Part shown: one piece after another, positions 46,968 to 55,331 of the stretch
How the letters are laid out: every line of letters begins with the position of its first letter
Position numbering within the stretch: the first letter of the stretch is position 1
From: Tolypothrix sp. FACHB-123
GTDB taxonomy: Bacteria > Cyanobacteriota > Cyanobacteriia > Cyanobacteriales > Nostocaceae
Direction: 5' to 3'
Length of the DNA stretch: 64,000 nt
Assembly: GCF_014697075.1 (NCBI RefSeq)
Contig: NZ_JACJRE010000030.1
Location: 1-64,000 of the forward strand
Program-made: the position numbers and the translations under genes
Notes under the pieces: model-generated
What the model was told of the DNA's origin: nothing
What the model saw: the letters and a program-made list of their open reading frames with translations, nothing else
Databases searched by the model: none

Positions 46968-47840
46968 ATGATTAATGCTCAACTCGCTGCTCAATCCCAT
47001 CCTAGTCAGCAAACAATTGTCAAAATTTCCGAAACAGTCAGCTTTGGTGGTGAAGAGGTAGTTATTATTGGCGGCCCTTGTACGGTAGAAAGTTTAGAGC
47101 AAATGAAAACTGTAGCCCAAAGGTTAGCACATGCACCTGTACAAGCCTTGCGTGGTGGGGTTTACAAACCGCGCACATCTCCTTACGCTTTCCAAGGCAT
47201 GGGAGAAGAAGGTTTAGAAATTCTGGCAGATGTGCGATCGCGCTACAATATACCAGTAGTTACTGAAGTTATGTCAATAGCTCAAATTGATATAGTTGCC
47301 GCCCACGCTGATATGTTGCAAATCGGTAGCCGCAATATGCAAAACTTCGACTTACTCAAAGCTTTAGGACAAGTGAATAAGCCAATCTTACTCAAGCGCG
47401 GACTAGCGGCGACAATTGAAGAGTTCGTTATGGCAGCAGAATATATTTTGAGCCACGGCAATCCCCATGTGATACTCTGCGAGAGAGGTATTCGCAGCTT
47501 TGACAATTACACTCGCAACGTCCTGGATTTAGGCGCAGTAGCAGCTCTCAAACAAATTACTCATTTACCGGTAATTGTAGATCCATCTCATGCGGTTGGT
47601 AAGCGGGAATTAGTTGCACCTATGGCTAAGGCTGCGATTGCTTGTGGTGCGGATGGATTAATTATCGAGTGTCACCCAGAACCAGAACAATCTGTTTCCG
47701 ATGCCCGTCAAGCCCTATCTTTAGAAGATATGGTGAATTTGGTTGCTAGTTTAAAGCCGATAGCTACAGCCGTTGGGCGCAATATATCCGAAACCATCGG
47801 GGTGGGTTTAGAATCTGCCCCGATTTTTTGTGCTGCTTAA
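46968..47840 (+). CDS. aroF: 3-deoxy-7-phosphoheptulonate (DAHP) synthase
   Basis: Joins phosphoenolpyruvate and erythrose 4-phosphate, the first step of the shikimate pathway to Phe, Tyr and Trp. 290 residues of the KDO8P-synthase-like (type I beta) class. Motifs: IGGPCTVES, RGGVYKPRTSPYAFQGMGEE, QIGSRNMQNFDLLK, LKRGLAATIEE, ILCERGIRSF, VDPSHAVGKRE and IIECHPEPEQ; these include the metal-binding Cys, His, Glu and Asp. The N-terminal extension is only about 35 residues, too short for the ferredoxin-like regulatory domain seen in feedback-inhibited relatives. AAGGAGAA at 46953-46960 sets ATG 46968. Expression is probably controlled by the two upstream attenuators. Confidence 0.95.
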   Translation: MINAQLAAQSHPSQQTIVKISETVSFGGEEVVIIGGPCTVESLEQMKTVAQRLAHAPVQALRGGVYKPRTSPYAFQGMGEEGLEILADVRSRYNIPVVTEVMSIAQIDIVAAHADMLQIGSRNMQNFDLLKALGQVNKPILLKRGLAATIEEFVMAAEYILSHGNPHVILCERGIRSFDNYTRNVLDLGAVAALKQITHLPVIVDPSHAVGKRELVAPMAKAAIACGADGLIIECHPEPEQSVSDARQALSLEDMVNLVASLKPIATAVGRNISETIGVGLESAPIFCAA

Positions 47841-48278
47841 AACTATCCTTCAGGGTGATGTTTTCGGTATAAATTTAGAGATAGGCTGGAACAATCTAAT
47901 TGGCGATCGCGTCTCTAGATTATAAAGTCAACAAATTTGCCAACACGCCCTGATTTTTTACCATTCGAGATCGAAGCATTGTAGTTAGTTGTTGCCCTAG
48001 TACCGCATAAACGAGAGTCACACATAGGCACAACAAATCAAAGATATATTGCCGCAAATAATTAAATATTATCTTTTAATTTTTAATTTCTTAGTCGTTG
48101 CGATCGCCTCTCTCTAAAATCTGGATACACATAAATTTCCTGCTCTCTTTGTTCTCGCTTCATCGATCGTCTTTGGTCTATTTTGCAGAATTGGTAGAAG
48201 TCTCTTCAAAATTGTTAATCAAGTATCAATAAATAAATTTAAGTTCAACAAATTCTTAGATAAGTAGTTAAACATAAT

Positions 48279-48362
48279 GTCATTGCGAATGGAGCGTTCG
48301 CGTAGCGTCCCGAAGGGTAGCAATCGCAGGGGTTGGGATTGCTACCCTTCGCTCGCAATGAC
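48279..48362. repeat. 84-bp palindromic repeat element
   Basis: Outer arms GTCATTGCGA (48279-48288) and TCGCAATGAC (48353-48362) and inner arms CGAAGGGTAGCAATC (48311-48325) and GATTGCTACCCTTCG (48337-48351) are both perfect. The left side carries an extra block with the GAGCGTTCGCGTAGCGTC core also found at 12146-12193. Confidence 0.85.
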
Positions 48363-48603
48363 TGTAATTAATTTTGTGCGGTTACTTATGGGCTTTTAAC
48401 TACCGTCAGCTTTTTGCTTTTGCTAGTTACTTAAGTCCTAGCTATGTTATGTAATCATCTAGACTCACTATTACCATTGAGAGAATTATATTTGTCATCT
48501 ATCTATTAGATGATTTTTTTATTTTTGGCAATAAAATTTACAGCAACCAGTTTATCAAGTAAGTAGGTATACTTCTAAAACCCTCGAAAATATTGAAGAT
48601 TTT

Positions 48604-48653
48604 ACTACTTTAAATAAAGTTAATAGTTAAATGTGTTGTTTTCATGAAAACTT
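48604..48653 (+). promoter_or_regulatory. conserved upstream block of PEP-CTERM gene A
   Basis: ACTACTTTAAATAAAGTTAATA (48604-48625, here split as ACTACTTTAAAT and AAAGTTAATA) and, after a 10-bp gap, TTGTTTTCATGAAAACTT (48636-48653). The second part contains the perfect 14-bp palindrome GTTTTCATGAAAAC. Both blocks recur with identical spacing at 50311-50360 before gene B. Likely a shared operator or promoter. Confidence 0.65.
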
Positions 48654-48848
48654 TACGTTTTTCCGAATTATTACTTAGATAATAAAGATATACGTTCAAC
48701 AATTGCGTAAAGCCTTCCCTGTAATTGCTGATTAAAGCAACTACAATTTAGGCGATTGGCATTTACCCACTCGAACATAAATTACTGTTCGTGGATTGAG
48801 AAAAGTTTGTAGGACAGACTAAACCAATAATTTTCACAGGAGAAAATC

Positions 48849-49481
48849 ATGAATTTCAAAACATTAAGCATTGGAATTGCTGTAACTTGTGGCACATTAA
48901 CTGTAGGTAGCACTTTATCGCCAGCGCAAGCAGCTTGGATTAATATTGTTGGCAGTGCCCAATTTGAAAAGGCTAACAGTAATGCTCCAGCATCAGATAA
49001 AATCACTTTCACTAGTAGTACAGTTGAAAGTTTTAAAGGTTCTCTGTTTTCTGCATTAGCAGTGGATTCAACAGTTGAAGTAGCACCTATCAACTTAGCA
49101 GCAATTGCAGCAACTCCTTCCCCAAACGATTACACAGGAACTTCAAGCAATCCCTTCATTAAATTTACCAACGATCCAGATCTGAAGTTTCTCATCAATA
49201 ACCCCTTTAATGTTACTAGAGCCAGAACCACAATTGACAACTTTACTAGTACATCCGCTCTATTCAATTTCACAGGAGCATTTTACAAAAATGGTACATA
49301 CCTGAGTGAAGGAATTTTGACTGCTAATACAGTTAACAAACTTCCAGGTAGTTATTCTCTGACTATCAAGACTGTTCCCGAACCTTTAACCATCTTAGGC
49401 TCTATCACAGCTTTAGGAATGGGAGCTGCTTTAAGGAAGAAACAAGCTCAAAAGCACGCTAACGAAAAGGTTACAGCCTAA
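48849..49481 (+). CDS. PEP-CTERM sorted protein A
   Basis: 210 residues. N-terminal signal peptide with GIAVTCGTLTVGSTLSPAQA, a Ser/Thr/Asn-rich mature part, and a C-terminal PEP-CTERM signal: VPEPLTILGSITALGMGAAL followed by basic RKKQAQKHANEK. PEP-CTERM proteins are exported, cut by an exosortase and usually linked to exopolysaccharide; no exosortase gene is in this window. AGGAGAAA before ATG 48849 is a good ribosome site. It is about 60% alike, by eye, to the product of the next gene, and the two share flanking sequence, so they are a tandem duplication. Confidence 0.87.
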   Translation: MNFKTLSIGIAVTCGTLTVGSTLSPAQAAWINIVGSAQFEKANSNAPASDKITFTSSTVESFKGSLFSALAVDSTVEVAPINLAAIAATPSPNDYTGTSSNPFIKFTNDPDLKFLINNPFNVTRARTTIDNFTSTSALFNFTGAFYKNGTYLSEGILTANTVNKLPGSYSLTIKTVPEPLTILGSITALGMGAALRKKQAQKHANEKVTA

Positions 49482-49875
49482 TTACCTTCTTGAATAACTC
49501 TAATGTGGAGTAATTTAATTTAGTCAAGCATCGAGAATGTTGTTTATGTGGTTTATCTTAGTTGCATCTTACCAATTATCTACCTATAGGGAGAACCTCA
49601 TTTCTCCGGATTTCGCAAGTTTGTAGTTCGAGCATATCTATCTAAATTGGTCACCAATTGGCAAAATTTAGCAATTAGCAGTTGATGCAGTTTTATAGAG
49701 TTACAGGGTGTTTTTTTTCAAAACTTGATTAGGTTAATTAAGGATTAATTAATCTCTCATACTTGCAAAATGCCTCTATTAGTAACTGTGCTAGAAATCA
49801 ACACAAAATGGTAGCTTAATTAATAAAAATCCAGACTATGAGTTTTTAATCAGATATTTATCGTTAAAACTTTTT

Positions 49876-49906
49876 AGGGTGCGTTTACCTCAGAGTAACG
49901 CACCCT
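49876..49906. terminator. hairpin AGGGTGCGTT/AACGCACCCT after PEP-CTERM gene A
   Basis: 10-bp perfect stem (49876-49885 with 49897-49906), followed by AATTTTTACTT. It matches the hairpin at 51736-51766 and is related to 2357-2395. Likely terminator or repeat. Confidence 0.6.
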
Positions 49907-50310
49907 AATTTTTACTTGCTTCGCTTGTCTCCCATCCTGGATTGATTAAATAATATCCAAGTTCGCCAAGTTTGTTTTTAATTCTTATAAATCAACCTTC
50001 ACGGTAAATGTCTGCGATCAAGAAATTTTTTGCTGTGTATTTTTATACCGAGTAGTTACCCTCGCCTATTTTTATTCAGCAGGATAATTTTTTACCAAAG
50101 CTAATTCCATGAACTATGTAATCTTGATAACCTTAGTTTTTATATACGTAGGATTTGCGTAAGCCTTAACTATACTATACAGTAGTTGAAATTCAGACTT
50201 GTCATCATCAATTAGCTGATTATTATTATTTTTTGAGATTAAATACAAGGTTAAAATTTTCTTAAAAAATTCAGTAAAAGTCCCAAAAACTGCATTATAT
50301 GGGGATTGAC

Positions 50311-50360
50311 ACTACTTTAAATAAAGTTAATACTTTAATATCTTGTTTTCATGAAAACTT
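50311..50360 (+). promoter_or_regulatory. conserved upstream block of PEP-CTERM gene B
   Basis: Exact copies of the two blocks upstream of gene A, at 50311-50332 and 50343-50360, again 10 bp apart, including the palindrome GTTTTCATGAAAAC at 50345-50358. Sequence between and after the blocks has diverged, so the blocks have been retained selectively. Confidence 0.65.
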
Positions 50361-50554
50361 CATGAATTTCCAGAAGCAATACTGAATAATGATGATATAT
50401 CTGCAACATACAGGTAAATTTAACCCTGTAATCACTGGTAAAAAAGTCTACAATAATGGGGATAAAGGTTTACCAACTCAATCAGAACTTAATGTTTGCC
50501 CATTGAGGAAGGTTTGCAGATTATACCAACTAAATGTTTTCCAAGGAGAAAATA

Positions 50555-51217
50555 ATGAGTTTTAAAACAATAAGTATGGGTGTCGCCTTAACTTGTGGCA
50601 CCCTAGCTGTAGGTAGTAGCTTGGGTGTTTCACCTGCTCAAGCAGCCTTTGTAAATTTTACAGGAACTGCCAACTTTACCAATGGAAACAGTAATACTCC
50701 ATCTTCAGACAAAATCACTTTTACCAATAGCAAAGTTGAAAGTGCTGGAGGTTCTCTATTTGCTGGGTTAGTCAATACTGGTGTTACGGTAGCTGCTGTC
50801 GAACTCACCAATCGTACCAACGTAGTCAACGGAGGATCGTATTACTCAGCCAATTATAAAGGGAAGACGACAAATCCCTTTGTTGAATTTCTGAGCAATC
50901 CATCTTTGAAATTTATCATAGATGAAGATTTCACTGTTACTAGAATTAGAACACCTGCCAATTCTACTCTTGGTACTCTTGCTTCTACCGCTGCTTTCTT
51001 TAACTTCAAAGGAGCATTTTTTAACGGGAATACATATCTAAGTAGTGGGATTTTGACTGCCAATAAAATTCAAGGTACTCCAGGCAGTTACTCCTTGACT
51101 ATCGCCACTGTACCCGAACCTTTAACCATCTTAGGCTCGATAACAGCCTTAGGAATGGGAGTAGCTTTGAAGAAGAAACAAGTCCAAAACCTAGCCAAAA
51201 AAAAGGTTACAGCCTAA
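50555..51217 (+). CDS. PEP-CTERM sorted protein B
   Basis: 220 residues from ATG 50555, set by AAGGAGAA at 50543-50550; ATG 50534 would place the ribosome site inside the gene. Signal peptide (GVALTCGTLAVGSSLGVSPAQA), mature domain like that of protein A (ANFTNGNSNTPSSDKITFTN compares with AQFEKANSNAPASDKITFTS) and a near-identical C-terminal sorting signal VPEPLTILGSITALGMGVAL plus KKKQ. A duplicate of gene A with insertions in the middle (YYSANYKGKTTNPFVEF). Cell-surface or matrix role inferred from the family. Confidence 0.87.
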   Translation: MSFKTISMGVALTCGTLAVGSSLGVSPAQAAFVNFTGTANFTNGNSNTPSSDKITFTNSKVESAGGSLFAGLVNTGVTVAAVELTNRTNVVNGGSYYSANYKGKTTNPFVEFLSNPSLKFIIDEDFTVTRIRTPANSTLGTLASTAAFFNFKGAFFNGNTYLSSGILTANKIQGTPGSYSLTIATVPEPLTILGSITALGMGVALKKKQVQNLAKKKVTA

Positions 51218-51629
51218 ATTAACAAATTCAATAACTCTAAGAGGGAGTAATTGAATTTGGTAAAGTACTGAAACGAAACTGTTGTTGTTTATATGGATTA
51301 TTCCTGTTGCATCTAACCATTTATCTACCGAAAAAAAGAACATTTCTGCTTGAGACTTCATCAGTTTTTAGCTCAAGCTTATCCATCTCAACTTGTCATC
51401 AATTTACACAAGACATTAATCAGCAGTTGATTCAATTTTTTATAGAGTTACAGGGTGTATTTTCTCAGATATTTATTAGCTCAAATCAGGATTAATTTAA
51501 CCTCCAATACTTGAAAAATACCTCTGTTAGTAACCGTGCTAGTTATAAAAATAAAATATAATTATTTAATTAGTAAAAAATTAAAATCTATAATTTTTAA
51601 ATCAGACATTTATCTTCAAAAATCCTTAG

Positions 51630-51733
51630 TGGATCGACACGCCTAAAGTTGTGCATTAAGAATAAAGCAGAAAGTATTGATTTATCTCACTTTTCACAAA
51701 AATCTATTGCATCATTTTAGCTGTGTCGATCCA
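51630..51733. mobile_element. 104-bp MITE-like element with TTAG target duplication
   Basis: Ends TGGATCGACAC (51630-51640) and GTGTCGATCCA (51723-51733) are perfect inverted repeats that extend imperfectly to about 25 bp. TTAG occurs directly before (51626-51629) and after (51734-51737). The paralogous 3' flank of gene A reads TTTTTAGGGTGCG at the same place (49871-49883) with a single TTAG and no insert. It has no coding capacity, so it is non-autonomous. Confidence 0.82.
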
Positions 51734-51735
51734 TT

Positions 51736-51766
51736 AGGGTGCGTTAGCCTCAGAGTAACGCACCCT
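51736..51766. terminator. hairpin AGGGTGCGTTA/TAACGCACCCT after PEP-CTERM gene B
   Basis: 11-bp perfect stem (51736-51746 with 51756-51766) followed by CAATTTTTACTT. Counterpart of the hairpin at 49876-49906. Confidence 0.6.
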
Positions 51767-51803
51767 CAATTTTTACTTCATCAAGAACTTTAGCTAATAA
51801 TTG

Positions 51804-53009
51804 CTATCTACAACAGACTTGTTCATAGTGTTGACCTGCAATATTCCAAGTAAATTCTGTTTCTATCAATTCTCTAGCATGAGAAGACAACTCATGTCTT
51901 AGTTGTGGATGAGCGAATAATTGACTAATAGCAGTAACATACTCTGCTGGTGTATTTGCCCTGAGCGCTCTTAGTGGTGTATTATTACCGTCTACGGCTA
52001 GCCCTTCTAAACCGCGATCGCTTGCTACTATCGGTACACCAGCGGCCATTGCTTCGAGAGTTTTATTTTTAATGCCAAAACCCGTCCGCATTGGTATAAT
52101 ACAGACAGTAGATTTGTGTAAATACTCTACCATTGAAGGCACGCGCCCAGTCACAGTCACTCCTGGTTGTTTAGTTAACGCTAAGACCTCTGGTACAGGA
52201 TTAGCGCCAACAATCTCAAAAGTTGTATCAGGATAATTTTCCTGTATTTTTGGTAAGACTTTTTGACTAAAGAAGGAGACTGCATCGATATTTGCCAAAA
52301 TATCCATTGCACCGATAAAAATTAAGCGATGTCCGCCTGGATCTTTGCTTCTATAAGGAAATGTAACCAAATCCACACCATTAGGAATTACTTTAATTTC
52401 CGTATTCGGATTAGATATTGGTAATTGTAGTTTATCTTCTTGTGTTGTTACTACAACAGCAGAAAATTTAGAACAGTAGTTTTGCTCATAACGACGTAAA
52501 AGTGGTAAATTAATCCGATCTCGCAATCTATATTTGGAAGTATTAGTTAGCAGTTGGTTCAGACAAGTACCATAGACTGAACTATGAATATCAACTACAG
52601 TTCTGAGGTGTTGTTGGAACTCAGGACGGACATAAATCTCATTCACGCTATGTTCGCAGGTAATTACATCATATTTTCCCGCTTGTACAACATTATCAAT
52701 CCATGCTTGCATATCAGGAGAATAGTGGTTGAGTACACTTGGCGGTGTCCCCTGTTGTAAAAATGCACTGAAGCGCTGAATTTTCTGGAATATTCCTGTG
52801 GATGGTTCTGGGGGACGTGCAAAAATTACGAGACGATCTACACAATCCTCTAATTCTGCTATTTCTGCATCTGTAACAGTGCGACCGCGTTGAGTTACTA
52901 AAGTAATATTATGGCGTTTACGGAGATATTTGAGTAAATTGAATGTCCTGATTTGCGTTCCTCCCGTTGGTGGATAGGGAAACGTGCATGATATCATGAG
53001 AATATTCAT
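51804..53009 (-). CDS. glycosyltransferase (GT4-like, GT-B fold)
   Basis: 401 residues. The N-terminal domain starts ILMISCTFPYPPTGGTQIRT, a common GT-B opening with the donor/acceptor-side Gly-Gly. The C-terminal domain has the sugar-nucleotide-binding pattern FIGAMDILANIDAVSFF, VTVTGRVPSMVEYLHKSTVC and GIKNKTLEAMAAGVPIVASD (the E-x7-E-like motif). There is no signal peptide; it would work at the cytoplasmic face. The N-terminal region resembles sugar transferases linked to PEP-CTERM/exopolysaccharide systems, and it lies next to two PEP-CTERM genes, but this link is only an inference. Confidence 0.85.
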   Translation of the reverse strand: MNILMISCTFPYPPTGGTQIRTFNLLKYLRKRHNITLVTQRGRTVTDAEIAELEDCVDRLVIFARPPEPSTGIFQKIQRFSAFLQQGTPPSVLNHYSPDMQAWIDNVVQAGKYDVITCEHSVNEIYVRPEFQQHLRTVVDIHSSVYGTCLNQLLTNTSKYRLRDRINLPLLRRYEQNYCSKFSAVVVTTQEDKLQLPISNPNTEIKVIPNGVDLVTFPYRSKDPGGHRLIFIGAMDILANIDAVSFFSQKVLPKIQENYPDTTFEIVGANPVPEVLALTKQPGVTVTGRVPSMVEYLHKSTVCIIPMRTGFGIKNKTLEAMAAGVPIVASDRGLEGLAVDGNNTPLRALRANTPAEYVTAISQLFAHPQLRHELSSHARELIETEFTWNIAGQHYEQVCCR

Positions 53010-53501
53010 AAAATATATCTCTGTAATAATACTTTTAATAAAGTGATATATATACCTTGACTTTGAGATTGTTGATTGTCAAGGATGGGTGATGGGTTAA
53101 CGCAGTATTATTTTTACCCCAATCTGCTTAACTCGAACTCAGGTTATCGTAATATACCTGACAAATATTTATGTAAAAGTGCTATTTAAGATGAGATTCA
53201 AACTGATATTTATCAAGCCAATACGCTTCAGTTAAGGATAAATTGTAGTTTGGGTTGAATGGAGTAAAACCCAATAAAACCCCGACAATGTTGCGTTTCG
53301 TTCCTCAACCCAAACTGCGGTAACTAATTAACCAATTTAAAGAATTTTGGCGACACATCCATATATTCTAGAGCGCACAACATGTTGTGCTATTAGCAAT
53401 CTGTTGCATTCTTATTGCAAATTGACATAAGTTTTTTACCCAAAATTTCGCACTATTCTGGAGATACTTTATAAGCTAGGGATTACCCAGCCTATATTTT
53501 G
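53010..53501. repeat. intergenic region with two adjacent inverted-repeat elements
   Basis: First, AGTTTGGGTTGA (53247-53258) is perfectly inverted at 53305-53316 (TCAACCCAAACT). Second, from about 53331 to 53435 lies a copy of the element seen at 22765-22868, with centre GCACAACATGTTGTGC. No coding frame was recognised here. Confidence 0.6.
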
Positions 53502-55331
53502 CTAGAAGTTTTCAAAATTTGCGATCGCAGTTTTTAATTTATCTAAAACCTCATCAACTGCAACTGCGCCTAATTCCCCAGAAGCGCGGGTACGGATGCT
53601 TAAGGTGTTGGTTTCCACTTCCTTAGCTCCCACCACAGCCATCACGGGTATTTTATCTTTTTCGGCATTGCGGATCAATTTACCCAAGCGATCGCCACTG
53701 AGATCGACTTCGGCACGGATTCCTAAAGCTTGCATCTTGGCAACTACATCTTTTGTAAAATCAATTTGTGCTTCCCCTACAGGTAGCAATCTCACTTGTA
53801 CTGGCGCTAACCACAAGGGGAAATCACCTGCATACTCTTCAATTAAAATCCCTATCAACCGTTCTAAGGAACCAAAAGGCGCACGGTGAATCATCACCGG
53901 ACGTTTACGAGAACCATCTTCCGCAACGTATTCTAAATCAAAGCGTTCTGGCAAATTATAATCTACTTGCACAGTTCCTAATTGCCATTCTCTTTCTAAC
54001 GCATCTTTAAAGATAAAGTCGAGTTTCGGCCCGTAAAAAGCTGCTTCGCCAATACCTTCAAAATGTTCCATCCCCAATTGTTCTACAGCGCGGCGAATTG
54101 CACCTTCAGCCTTATCCCAAACTTCATCACCACCAATATACTTATCACTCGCCGGATCGCGAAAACTCAGTCTCGCTTTAAAATTCTTCAGTTGCAGTTT
54201 ATTGAACACTGACAAAATTAAATCCACCACACTAAGGAATTCATTGTCTAGCTGTTCAGGGGTGACAAACAAATGAGAATCATCCACAGTAAAACCGCGT
54301 ACTCTAGTTAAACCACCCAATTCTCCTGATTGTTCGTAGCGGTAAACAGTCCCAAATTCAGCCAACCGCATTGGTAGTTCCCGATAGGAACGCAACTCGC
54401 TCTTATATATTTGAATATGAAACGGACAATTCATCGGCTTCATTACAAAGCCTTGTTCTAAAGCCGCAGCTTCTGCATCATCCGCCATTAGGGGGAACAT
54501 ATCTTCTTTATACTTCTGCCAATGTCCAGAAGTTTTAAATAAATCCACCCTGGCAATATGAGGGGTGACTACAGGTAAATAACCGCGTTTTAGCTGTTCC
54601 TGTTTCAAAAAATCTTCTAACATACTCCGCAATAAAGTACCTTTGGGAGTCCACAAAGGTAAACCAGGCCCCACGAGGTCGGAAAATATAAATAATCCCA
54701 GTTCCTTACCAAGTTTGCGGTGATCTCGGCGCTGTGCTTCTTCTTTACGGCGTTTGTACTCAGCCAATTGTTCAGGAGTTTCCCAAGCGGTAGCGTAAAT
54801 CCGTTGTAATTGGGCTTTAGTTTCATCACCCCGCCAATAAGCACCCGCTACGCTTTCTAATTCAACTGCTTTAGGGTTAATTTCGCTGGTATTTTCTAAA
54901 TGCGGCCCCGCGCACAAATCCCACCATTCATTTCCTAGGTGGTAAATAGTAATTGGTTCTTCTTTAATATCTGCGAGAATTTCTAACTTATAAGGTTCTT
55001 TAATTTCTTCAATCCGCCGTTTGGCTTCTTCTCGGCTGACTTCTTCGCGAATAACTGGTAATTTTCGATTAATAATTTTCACCATCTCTTTTTGGATGGC
55101 TTTTAAATCCTTATCGCTAAACGGTTCTGGATTGTCAAAATCATAATAAAAGCCGTTATCAATCCAGGGGCCAATTGTGACTTGCGCCTTGGGAAACAGC
55201 TTTTGTACAGCCATAGCCATCACATGGGAAGCAGTGTGGCGAATTTTTTTTAAATTTTCCGATTCGCTGCTACGGGGTAAATACATTTTTGTAGGTTGTT
55301 CTAATTGATTAAGAGCTTGATTAGGCGACAT
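53502..55331 (-). CDS. thrS: threonyl-tRNA synthetase (no TGS domain)
   Basis: 609 residues. The editing domain begins almost at the N-terminus (RHTASHVMAMAVQKLFPKAQ, with HxxxH, and later the CAGPHLENT zinc-type motif). The class II core has motif 2 (FGTVYRYEQSGELGGLTRVR), the zinc-site Cys in MKPMNCPFHIQIY, and motif 3 (IHRAPFGSLERLIGILIEE). An anticodon-binding domain ends the protein (LAPVQVRLLPVGEAQIDFTK). The N-terminal TGS domain of E. coli ThrRS is absent, which I understand is usual for cyanobacterial enzymes. An imperfect palindrome ATAGCAT/ATGCTAT lies upstream near 55405-55427. Confidence 0.96.
   Translation of the reverse strand: MSPNQALNQLEQPTKMYLPRSSESENLKKIRHTASHVMAMAVQKLFPKAQVTIGPWIDNGFYYDFDNPEPFSDKDLKAIQKEMVKIINRKLPVIREEVSREEAKRRIEEIKEPYKLEILADIKEEPITIYHLGNEWWDLCAGPHLENTSEINPKAVELESVAGAYWRGDETKAQLQRIYATAWETPEQLAEYKRRKEEAQRRDHRKLGKELGLFIFSDLVGPGLPLWTPKGTLLRSMLEDFLKQEQLKRGYLPVVTPHIARVDLFKTSGHWQKYKEDMFPLMADDAEAAALEQGFVMKPMNCPFHIQIYKSELRSYRELPMRLAEFGTVYRYEQSGELGGLTRVRGFTVDDSHLFVTPEQLDNEFLSVVDLILSVFNKLQLKNFKARLSFRDPASDKYIGGDEVWDKAEGAIRRAVEQLGMEHFEGIGEAAFYGPKLDFIFKDALEREWQLGTVQVDYNLPERFDLEYVAEDGSRKRPVMIHRAPFGSLERLIGILIEEYAGDFPLWLAPVQVRLLPVGEAQIDFTKDVVAKMQALGIRAEVDLSGDRLGKLIRNAEKDKIPVMAVVGAKEVETNTLSIRTRASGELGAVAVDEVLDKLKTAIANFENF

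Larger units (their letters stand above)
47841..48848. other. intergenic region with a palindromic repeat and a conserved promoter block
   Basis: About 1 kb. It holds the repeat at 48279-48362 and the conserved block at 48604-48653 (both listed). On the minus strand around 47924-48070 one frame of about 50 codons reads as a hydrophobic peptide (FDLLCLCVTLVYAVLGQQLT) but lacks a start codon in the right place; it may be a gene remnant. Confidence 0.45.
49482..50554. other. intergenic region between the two PEP-CTERM copies
   Basis: About 1.07 kb, AT-rich. It contains the hairpin at 49876-49906 and the conserved upstream block at 50311-50360, both matching the other copy. A pre-insertion (empty) version of the TTAG site sits at 49874-49877. 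No other gene was seen. Confidence 0.55.
51218..51803. other. intergenic region after PEP-CTERM gene B
   Basis: AT-rich 3' flank similar to that of gene A, with the inverted-repeat element at 51630-51733 and the hairpin at 51736-51766, both listed. A 62-codon frame starting at 51307 has no ribosome site and looks accidental. Confidence 0.55.

Noticed and set aside
47924-48070. Hydrophobic peptide frame on the minus strand
   Set aside because: About 50 codons with plausible composition but no start codon or ribosome site; kept only as a possible remnant.
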